Below the pieces are notes generated by a model, which saw only the letters and a list, made by a program, of their open reading frames with translations, had not been told where the DNA came from and made no database searches. A stretch of 5,241 bases of DNA, taken from Sphingomonadales bacterium UBA658. Lineage in GTDB: Bacteria; Pseudomonadota; Alphaproteobacteria; Sphingomonadales; Sphingomonadaceae. Positions 1 through 5,241 of the stretch are shown piece by piece; positions within the stretch are counted from its first letter, which is position 1; each line of letters starts with the position of its first letter. Made by a program: the position numbers and the translations under genes. The DNA lies in the NCBI GenBank assembly GCA_002299195.1, contig DBOA01000014.1, positions 1 to 5,241 on the forward strand, given 5' to 3'.

Positions 1-2022
1 CTTTTCCATGCGAAGCGCGTTCAACGCGTGATAGCCGCAATGCTTTAATCCAAACGCCGCGCCAGCCGCGACGATCGCATCATATACGCCCGCCATAAAC
101 TCGGTGGGAATATACAGCTCCCACCCCAGCTCACCGACATAGGTAATGCGCGATGCGCGCACGATGGCATAGCCCAACTCAATCTCTTGCGAGGTCGCAA
201 AGGGGAACGCCTCATGCGACAGGTCGTTGGGGCTAATCGATTGCAGCAACGCCCGGCTGTTGGGTCCCATGATCGAAATGACACCCATGCCTGACGACAC
301 ATTGGTCAGCACAGCATGTGCATCTTCGGGCGTATGGCGTTTCAACCAGTTGAAATCCTTCACCTCGGTTTCAGCGCCGGTGACGATCAGATATGCCGTT
401 TCCGAAAGGCGTGTGACGGTCAGGTCAGCCTCAATCCCGCCTTTTTCATTGAGCCATTGGGTATAGACCAGCTTGCCCGGGGCAACATCGACGTCGTTGG
501 CGCAAACGCGGTTGAGCACGGCCATGGCGTCGCGACCTTCAAGACGGAATTTGGCGAAACTTGATTGGTCGAACAGGCCAACCGCTTCGCGCACAGCCTT
601 GCATTCCTCTGCATTGGCTTCAAACCAGTTCTGGCGGCCATAGCTATATTCATATTCGGGCGTGCTGCCGGGTTCACCATACCAGTTGGCACGTTCCCAA
701 CCAAAAGCTTCGCCAAAACACGCACCTTGCGCGACGAGCCGGTCGTGCAATACGGATTTGCGCACCCCGCGTGCGGTTTCATATTGCTTGAATGGATAAT
801 GCGTCGCGTACAATAGGCCGAGGCTTTCGGTAACGCGTTCGCGCAGATATTTGCGGTTAATCTGGAACGGCATGTTGCGGCGAATATCGACGGTCCACAG
901 GTCTGCAGGCGGAATACCATCGCGGATCCAATCCGCCATGACTTTACCCACGCCGCCAGCCGATTGCAGGCCGATGGAATTGAGGCCAGCGGCGACAAAA
1001 CAGCCTTTCAATTCAGCGCTTTCACCCAGATGGTATCGCACGTCCGGCGTAAAGCTCTCGGGACCGCAGAAGAATTTTTGAATGCCCGCTTTTTCTAGCG
1101 CAGGCACACGGCGCATCGCATCGATCAACAATGGCTCAAAATGTTCAAAACTTCCGGCAATTTCATCGAAACAGAAATCTTCGGATATGCCGTCCATACC
1201 CCACGGCCGCGCATTGGGTTCAAATGCGCCGACAAGCAGCTTGCCCGCGTCATATTTATAATAACCACAATAATCATAATCGCGCAGAACCGGCAGTGTA
1301 TTGTCGATGCCTTCGACGCCTTCGAATAGAACATAATAATGCTCACATGCGTGCAATGGGGCAGCAACGCCGACGCTGGCTGCCAAATCACGTGTCCACA
1401 TGCCACCGCAGATGACGACATAATCGGCGTCAATCGACCCATCGTCCGTATCTACGCCCGTGATGCGATCACCATTGTGGCGAATTTTGGTGACTTTGGT
1501 GTTTTCAAAGATTTTCGCGCCGCCAGTGCGGGCACCTTTGGCCAAGGCCTGCGTAATATCGACTGCATTTGCATAACCGTCGCTTGGGATATGAATGCCG
1601 CCGACGACATCATCGACATTGACGATATGCGCCAGTTCTTTGATCTCTTGTGGTGTTACGACATGCACAGGCAGGTCAAATACCTTGGCCATAGATGCGC
1701 TGCGCTTCAGCTCCTCAAAGCGTTCGGCATTGGTGGCCATCGAAATCGAACCGCACTGACGATAGCCCGTTGCCTGGCCCGTCTCGGCCTCAAGCCCGCG
1801 ATAGAGTTCGCCGGTATATTTTGCGAGCTTGGTCATGTTGATGCTGGGCCGCAATTGCCCAACCAACCCCGCGGCATGCCATGTCGTACCGCTGGTCAAT
1901 TGCTTGCGTTCCAGCAAGACCACATCGTCCCAACCAATCTTGGTCAGGTGATATGCAATCGAACAGCCGATGACACCGCCACCGATGATGACGACTTTTG
2001 CCTTTTTGGGTAATTCAGCCAC
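1..2022 (-). CDS. Sarcosine dehydrogenase-like FAD/folate flavoprotein, C-terminus cut by left edge
   Basis: An uninterrupted frame of 674 codons runs off the left edge. The likely reaction is oxidative N-demethylation of sarcosine or a related N-methyl amine, passing the one-carbon unit to tetrahydrofolate. Seen: a Rossmann loop GGGVIG at residues 14-19; TTWHAAG at 46-52, whose H49 matches the covalent FAD histidine of mitochondrial SARDH/DMGDH; EHYY at 227-230; GPESFTPD at 320-327; GWER at 441-444; then a T-protein-like folate domain from about residue 430 with GGIEADLTVTRL (528-539) and GELGWELYIP (630-639). The family usually has 800-900 residues, so about 130 are missing, including the T-protein C-terminal barrel. 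There is no signal peptide, so it is probably cytoplasmic. The start is GTG at 2022: an in-frame TAA lies about nine codons upstream and no ATG, GTG or TTG comes between them. It lies 5 nt behind the stop of the preceding flavoprotein gene, so the two are probably co-transcribed and translationally coupled. Resemblance to SARDH and to the PDPR branch is from memory. The family call is firm; the substrate is not. Confidence 0.9.
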   Translation of the reverse strand, partial: MAELPKKAKVVIIGGGVIGCSIAYHLTKIGWDDVVLLERKQLTSGTTWHAAGLVGQLRPSINMTKLAKYTGELYRGLEAETGQATGYRQCGSISMATNAERFEELKRSASMAKVFDLPVHVVTPQEIKELAHIVNVDDVVGGIHIPSDGYANAVDITQALAKGARTGGAKIFENTKVTKIRHNGDRITGVDTDDGSIDADYVVICGGMWTRDLAASVGVAAPLHACEHYYVLFEGVEGIDNTLPVLRDYDYCGYYKYDAGKLLVGAFEPNARPWGMDGISEDFCFDEIAGSFEHFEPLLIDAMRRVPALEKAGIQKFFCGPESFTPDVRYHLGESAELKGCFVAAGLNSIGLQSAGGVGKVMADWIRDGIPPADLWTVDIRRNMPFQINRKYLRERVTESLGLLYATHYPFKQYETARGVRKSVLHDRLVAQGACFGEAFGWERANWYGEPGSTPEYEYSYGRQNWFEANAEECKAVREAVGLFDQSSFAKFRLEGRDAMAVLNRVCANDVDVAPGKLVYTQWLNEKGGIEADLTVTRLSETAYLIVTGAETEVKDFNWLKRHTPEDAHAVLTNVSSGMGVISIMGPNSRALLQSISPNDLSHEAFPFATSQEIELGYAIVRASRITYVGELGWELYIPTEFMAGVYDAIVAAGAAFGLKHCGYHALNALRMEK

Positions 2023-2027
2023 GCGGA

Positions 2028-4445
2028 TCAGACCTTCATCTTGGCGTTATCAGGATCATAAACAGGGTGCTCCAGCACTGTACCGATGCGTCGTTCGCCC
2101 TGTAACACGATATCGAACTGCGACCCCGGTGCCGCATTTTCAATGGGCACACAGGCGAAAAACAGGCTCTTGCCAACGCGATGGCCATAGCCGCCTGATG
2201 TCGTCAGGCCGATACAATGGTCGCCCACCAAAATTGGTTCGCCGCCGCGCACATCGACATTATCTGCATCAACCGCGCCATACACAATGCGGAAACGCTC
2301 AGGCGCATCCAGCGTCGCCTGCTTGCCGACGAAATCATCCTTATTGAAATTGATGAAGCGTGGCATGTCTGCCTCAATCATCGTCAATTCGTTGGTGAGC
2401 TCGGAACCCCAGGCCTTATAACCCTTTTCAACCCGCATGCTGTTCGCTGCGTACAGTCCGTAATTGACGATGCCGAATTCCTGCCCGGCTTCCCACACCG
2501 CCTCATAGAGCGCCGCGAGATCCTTCATCGCAGGATGCAATTCCCAGCCCAATTCCCCGGCATAAGACACACGAAGCGCGCGCATGGTAATGCCCGCAAT
2601 CACGATCTCCTGACCACTGAGCCAGCGGAAACCTTCATTGCTAAGATCGGCGTCGGTTAGCTTTTCCAGCACGTCGCGCGAACGCGGGCCGTTCATCACC
2701 AAAACGCCAAGGTCCATCGTCAGATTGCGAATGGTCACATCTTCGTCTGGCAATATGCTTTGGATCAGCAAATCCCAATCGCGCTGTTCAGCCGCTGCTG
2801 CCGAGAGGCAGTAGAAATGGTCATCCGCGAAACGCGTAACGGTCATTTCGCCATAAATGCGGCCCTGCACCGAAAGCGGATGCACCAAGCCGATACCGCC
2901 CAATTTCTTGGGCATGCGGTTGGCACAAATACGGTTGAGGAAGGCCTCGGCATCTGGTCCGCTCACATCATATTTCGCAAAGCCGGACAGATCGAGCACG
3001 CCGACCCGCTCAGCAACCGCCTTTACCTCTGCCGCGACCGCGTCAAAGCTGTTGGTGCGGTGGTAGCCGCCTTCTTCTTCTGCGCCGTCGAGGGCAAAAT
3101 ATTTGGGCCGCTCCCAACCGTAGGTTTCGCCATATACTGCGCCAGCCGACAGCAAACGGCCGTATAGCGCGCTCATCTTTTGCGGGCGGCCATCGGGCTC
3201 TTCCTCACCGGGAAGGCGCGTCGTGAACGTCATGCGGTAATCAAGGAAAACCTTAGCGCGGCTATAATCCTCGTCCGCATAAGGGCCGTAACGGCGCGGA
3301 TCGAATTCGGTCATGTTGATATCGGCATCACCGAACACCATCCACTGCGCCAGATATTTCCCAGCCCCGCCGCCTTGCGCGATGCCAAAGCTTGTACCGC
3401 AACAATGCCAGAAATTCTTCAGGCCAACCGCTGGCCCCAACAGTGGTCCGCCGTCGGGCGTATGCGGAATCGCGCCGTTGACGAAGCGCCGCAGACCGAC
3501 TTCACCAAAAATCGGCATCCGCTCAATCGCGCGTTCCAGCCATGGGGCGATGCGCTCCAGATCTTCCGGAAACAACTCGCTGGTCGAATCCCATTCAGGG
3601 TTTCCACCGCGCGGTGCCCATGCTTCGGCGAGGCCCGTATTTTCGTACACGCCAATCAGTCCGCTTTTCTGCTCCTGCCGGAAATATCCCGACACATGGG
3701 GGCAACGCATGACCGGTATTTCTTCATCGCGATCTTTGAATGCGGGGATCGGATCGGTGACAACATAATGATGCTCCATGTTCGTCACCGGAATATCTAT
3801 GCCCGCCATTTGCGCGATTTGCCGGGCATAGCAGCCCGCCGCATTGACGACTATTTCGGCCCGAACCGTGCCCTTTTCCGTTTCCACATCCCATTCGCCA
3901 GATGGCAATTGCGTCAGGCCCGTCACGCGGTTTTTGCGCACAATTTTGGCGCCCATATTCTTGGCACCAATGGCGAGCGCGTTGCAGATACCCGATGGAT
4001 CAGCATGTCCGTCTTCGGTCGTCCGCGCACCGGCGATGACACCATCAAGCGTCATGAATGGGTTGTGGCGGAGAATTTCCTCAGGCGGGATAATCTCCAT
4101 CTCGAATCCGATGATTTTCGAAAAGCCCTGAATGTAGCGCATCCACGCCAATTCGCGCTCGTTGGTTGCAAGACGGATACCGCCGGATTTATGCCAACTG
4201 ACATATTGCCCGGTCAAACCTTCAAGCCGCGGATAGAGGTCATTGCTATAGGCATGCATCTTGGCAAGGTTGAAGCTGCCCGTGATGTTCGGGCACTGGC
4301 CAGCCGCGTGCCATGTCGAGCCGGAGGTCAGCTCGTCCTTTTCAATCAGCAGACAATCCGTCCACCCGAGTTCGGCGAGATGGTAAAGCAACGAAGCCCC
4401 CATTATGCCGCCGCCGATTATCACAACTCGTGCCGATGTTTGCAT
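2028..4445 (-). CDS. Dimethylglycine dehydrogenase-like FAD/folate flavoprotein, complete
   Basis: This is a complete 805-residue protein, the usual size for single-chain dimethylglycine dehydrogenase (DMGDH). The predicted reaction is oxidation of an N-methyl amine (dimethylglycine to sarcosine in known members) at a covalent FAD, with the methylene group captured by tetrahydrofolate. Domains in order: FAD-dependent oxidoreductase, about 7-370, with GGGIMG at 11-16, STWHAAG at 43-49 (H46 is the expected flavin attachment residue) and MEHHYVVTD at 223-231; central linker domain, about 373-427; T-protein-like folate domain from about 429, with GWERPKYF at 443-450, GRIYGEMTVTR at 528-538 and GELGWELHP at 630-638; C-terminal barrel, about 715-800, with TTSGGYG at 748-754 and KSLFFACVP at 759-767. 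The ATG at 4445 is the only start in frame: a TAA lies ten codons upstream with no start codon between, and AAGGAG sits 10 nt before it. No signal peptide is seen. It is the first gene of a two-gene operon. Odd points are NITGSFN after the flavin motif and a double cysteine in HCCGTSFG (347-354), which suggest a substrate preference of its own. Confidence 0.93.
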   Translation of the reverse strand: MQTSARVVIIGGGIMGASLLYHLAELGWTDCLLIEKDELTSGSTWHAAGQCPNITGSFNLAKMHAYSNDLYPRLEGLTGQYVSWHKSGGIRLATNERELAWMRYIQGFSKIIGFEMEIIPPEEILRHNPFMTLDGVIAGARTTEDGHADPSGICNALAIGAKNMGAKIVRKNRVTGLTQLPSGEWDVETEKGTVRAEIVVNAAGCYARQIAQMAGIDIPVTNMEHHYVVTDPIPAFKDRDEEIPVMRCPHVSGYFRQEQKSGLIGVYENTGLAEAWAPRGGNPEWDSTSELFPEDLERIAPWLERAIERMPIFGEVGLRRFVNGAIPHTPDGGPLLGPAVGLKNFWHCCGTSFGIAQGGGAGKYLAQWMVFGDADINMTEFDPRRYGPYADEDYSRAKVFLDYRMTFTTRLPGEEEPDGRPQKMSALYGRLLSAGAVYGETYGWERPKYFALDGAEEEGGYHRTNSFDAVAAEVKAVAERVGVLDLSGFAKYDVSGPDAEAFLNRICANRMPKKLGGIGLVHPLSVQGRIYGEMTVTRFADDHFYCLSAAAAEQRDWDLLIQSILPDEDVTIRNLTMDLGVLVMNGPRSRDVLEKLTDADLSNEGFRWLSGQEIVIAGITMRALRVSYAGELGWELHPAMKDLAALYEAVWEAGQEFGIVNYGLYAANSMRVEKGYKAWGSELTNELTMIEADMPRFINFNKDDFVGKQATLDAPERFRIVYGAVDADNVDVRGGEPILVGDHCIGLTTSGGYGHRVGKSLFFACVPIENAAPGSQFDIVLQGERRIGTVLEHPVYDPDNAKMKV
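2033..2037 (-). promoter_or_regulatory. Ribosome binding site of the GTG-started second flavoprotein gene
   Basis: GAAGG lies 10 nt before the GTG at 2022 and inside the last codons of the upstream flavoprotein gene. It supports GTG as the real start. Ribosomes finishing the upstream gene at 2028-2030 stop almost on top of this start, so re-initiation or coupling is likely. Confidence 0.6.
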
Positions 4446-4455
4446 AAACGCCCTG

Positions 4456-4461
4456 CTCCTT
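4456..4461 (-). promoter_or_regulatory. Ribosome binding site of the DMGDH-like gene
   Basis: AAGGAG on the minus strand, 10 nt before the ATG at 4445, is a near-perfect Shine-Dalgarno match and fixes the start of the 805-residue protein. Confidence 0.8.
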
Positions 4462-4482
4462 ATAACAGAACCTTAGGGCGGG

Positions 4483-4500
4483 TTTGCGGTCAGGCACAAA
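4483..4500. repeat. 18-bp imperfect dyad, candidate operator
   Basis: TTTGCG and CACAAA form inverted half-sites separated by 6 bp; five of the six base pairs are symmetrical. The element lies 38-55 bp upstream of the ATG of the flavoprotein operon, a usual place for a regulator to bind. No regulator gene is in the window, and a short dyad like this can arise by chance. Confidence 0.3.
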
Positions 4501-4533
4501 TGGGGAATATGACGGGACCGGTTAAAAAAATTT

Positions 4534-4561
4534 TTGGATTAGGATCGCCGGTGCCTGTAAG
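4534..4561 (+). promoter_or_regulatory. Weak candidate sigma-70 promoter for the SDR gene
   Basis: TTGGAT (4534-4539) and TGTAAG (4556-4561) are spaced by 16 bp and sit just downstream of the A/T tract. They match the -35 and -10 consensus at three and four of six bases. The -10 candidate overlaps a small perfect inverted repeat, GCCT-GTA-AGGC (4553-4563). The predicted transcript would have a leader of about 30 nt with the ribosome binding site inside. The match is weak and could be chance. Confidence 0.22.
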
Positions 4562-4585
4562 GCGCGCAGAGTTGATTGAGAATAT

Positions 4586-4590
4586 AAGGG
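4586..4590 (+). promoter_or_regulatory. Ribosome binding site of the SDR gene
   Basis: AAGGG lies 7 nt before the ATG at 4598. An in-frame TGA at 4577-4579 with no start codon in between makes this ATG the only possible start for the SDR frame. Confidence 0.7.
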
Positions 4591-4597
4591 TGGGGCT

Positions 4598-5241
4598 ATG
4601 AAGGTTGCGCTGGTTACGGGTGCTGCACAAGGCGTTGGCTTTGCAACGGCAAGGCTTTTGGCCGAAACCGGCTATCATGTTGTCATGACCGACGTGCAGC
4701 CCTTGGATGCGCAAGTCGAAGCATTGGTTGCTCTTGGCGGGAACGTATCCGCGCTTTCCGGTGACATTTCCTCTGAAGAATTTGTTATTGAATTGGCCGA
4801 GAAAATTACCCGCGAGCATGGTGCCGCAGACGTGTTGGTCAACAACGCCGGCATCAGTTTGATTTGCAGCGCCGAAACGACCAGTATCGAACAGTGGCAG
4901 CGCGTCATGAACATCAATCTCACCGGACCGTTTTTGCTGTGCCGCGAAATCGGAAAGCAGATGCTAGGGCGTAACCGTGGTAACATTATCAACGTTGCCT
5001 CAATCGCCGGGCTTCACGGTGTTATTGATCGATCCGCCTACAATGCATCAAAGCACGGATTGGTCGGATTGACGCGAACGCTTGCGGCAGAATGGGGCGG
5101 CCGCGGTGTGCGTGTAAACGCCGTATGTCCGGGCTGGATTAAAACGGAAATGGATGAGGCTGATCAAGGTTCGGGCGCTTATTCCGATAATGATATCATC
5201 GACCGCGTTCCGATGGGCCGTTTTGCCAAGCCCGAAGATGT
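4598..5241 (+). CDS. Classical short-chain dehydrogenase/reductase (SDR), C-terminus cut by right edge
   Basis: An open frame of 214 full codons continues past the right edge. Classical SDRs have about 250 residues, so roughly 35-40 are missing. Seen: cofactor loop TGAAQGVG at residues 7-14; an aspartate (D32) at the end of the second strand, which in this family favours NAD(H) over NADP(H); NNAG at 82-85; and the full catalytic tetrad N107, S135, Y148 and K152 in the contexts MNINLTG, INVASIAG and YNASK. The loop CPGWIKTEM at 177-185 follows. It should therefore be an active soluble oxidoreductase acting on an alcohol or ketone, in the FabG/glucose-dehydrogenase-like part of the superfamily; its substrate cannot be read from sequence. 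It is divergent from the flavoprotein operon with a shared 152-bp control region, which hints at common regulation but does not prove a shared pathway. The start is supported by AAGGG at 7 nt and a close upstream in-frame stop. Confidence 0.93.
   Translation, partial: MKVALVTGAAQGVGFATARLLAETGYHVVMTDVQPLDAQVEALVALGGNVSALSGDISSEEFVIELAEKITREHGAADVLVNNAGISLICSAETTSIEQWQRVMNINLTGPFLLCREIGKQMLGRNRGNIINVASIAGLHGVIDRSAYNASKHGLVGLTRTLAAEWGGRGVRVNAVCPGWIKTEMDEADQGSGAYSDNDIIDRVPMGRFAKPED

Larger units (their letters stand above)
4446..4597. promoter_or_regulatory. Divergent control region between the flavoprotein operon and the SDR gene
   Basis: These 152 bp separate two divergent start codons and must contain the promoters of both transcripts unless the SDR is fed from elsewhere. 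Visible elements are two ribosome binding sites, an 18-bp imperfect dyad near the operon side, an ACCGGT palindrome (4517-4522), and an A/T run of 14 bp (4522-4535: TT, seven A, five T) that could bend DNA or serve as an UP element. I see no strong sigma-70 promoter for the minus strand and no RNA gene. That the region is regulatory follows from geometry; the individual elements are tentative. Confidence 0.6.

Noticed and set aside
420..998. A 192-codon minus-strand frame inside the second flavoprotein gene
   Set aside because: It is out of frame with the continuous 674-codon reading frame that carries the recognisable folate-domain motifs; its low-complexity, motif-free translation supports a shadow.
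1339..2013. A 224-codon open frame on the plus strand opposite the second flavoprotein gene
   Set aside because: It is fully antisense to the conserved N-terminal FAD domain and has no family resemblance or convincing ribosome binding site; it is a shadow of the real gene.
1..4445. A frameshifted or split single gene instead of two flavoprotein genes
   Set aside because: Each has its own Rossmann loop, flavin motif and folate domain, and the upstream one is full length with a complete C-terminal barrel, so they are paralogues and not fragments.
4459..4464. TATAAG on the minus strand as a -10 box for the flavoprotein operon
   Set aside because: It matches the -10 consensus at five bases but overlaps the ribosome binding site. 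A transcript from it would begin inside or after AAGGAG, and there is no -35 at 17 bp.
4583..4588. TATAAG on the plus strand as a -10 box for the SDR gene
   Set aside because: It overlaps the AAGGG ribosome site in the same way and has no -35 at the right distance. The resemblance to the minus-strand copy probably reflects AT-rich sequence joined to Shine-Dalgarno bases.
3180..4601. A 473-codon open frame on the plus strand opposite the DMGDH-like gene
   Set aside because: It is antisense to a gene with clear domains along its whole length, shows no recognisable motif, and is the kind of frame that appears when the sense gene rarely uses codons that read as stops on the other strand.

Overview
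The window shows an ordinary-looking bacterial catabolic locus of moderate GC content (by eye a little above 50 %). It holds three protein genes, two of them cut by the window edges. The left 4.4 kb carries two large, related flavoprotein genes on the minus strand. The right end carries the start of a short-chain dehydrogenase/reductase (SDR) gene on the plus strand. The gene families, Shine-Dalgarno sites and tight packing point to a proteobacterium. An alphaproteobacterium is most likely, because these organisms often carry several paralogues of this flavoprotein family, but this is inference and no marker gene is present.

Layout: the first flavoprotein gene (complement 2028-4445, 805 codons) is complete. 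It is a single-chain dimethylglycine-dehydrogenase-like protein, with an FAD-binding oxidoreductase half followed by a folate-binding half related to glycine-cleavage T-protein. Five bases after its stop, a second gene of the same architecture starts at a GTG (complement 2022-1). It runs off the left edge after 674 codons, leaving roughly 130 residues outside. It is closest to the sarcosine dehydrogenase branch. Both keep the Rossmann GGGxxG loop and a TWH motif whose histidine is the covalent FAD attachment site in the mitochondrial enzymes. A 152-bp intergenic region (4446-4597) separates the flavoprotein operon from the divergent SDR gene (4598 to the right edge). That region must hold both start regions and contains an 18-bp imperfect dyad and an A/T tract.

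Likely joint role: the two flavoproteins could act in series, removing N-methyl groups from dimethylglycine and then sarcosine (the lower part of glycine betaine breakdown) or from related N-methyl amines. The one-carbon unit would go to tetrahydrofolate and the electrons to an acceptor such as electron-transfer flavoprotein. Substrates are inferred from family resemblance only. The SDR looks like an active NAD-dependent enzyme of unknown substrate; its link to the demethylases rests only on divergent adjacency.

I looked for hidden systems on both strands: repeats, RNA genes, CRISPR, mobile elements and toxin-antitoxin pairs. I found none. The points worth a second look are the pairing of the two demethylase types, branch-specific residue differences between them, and the shared control region.
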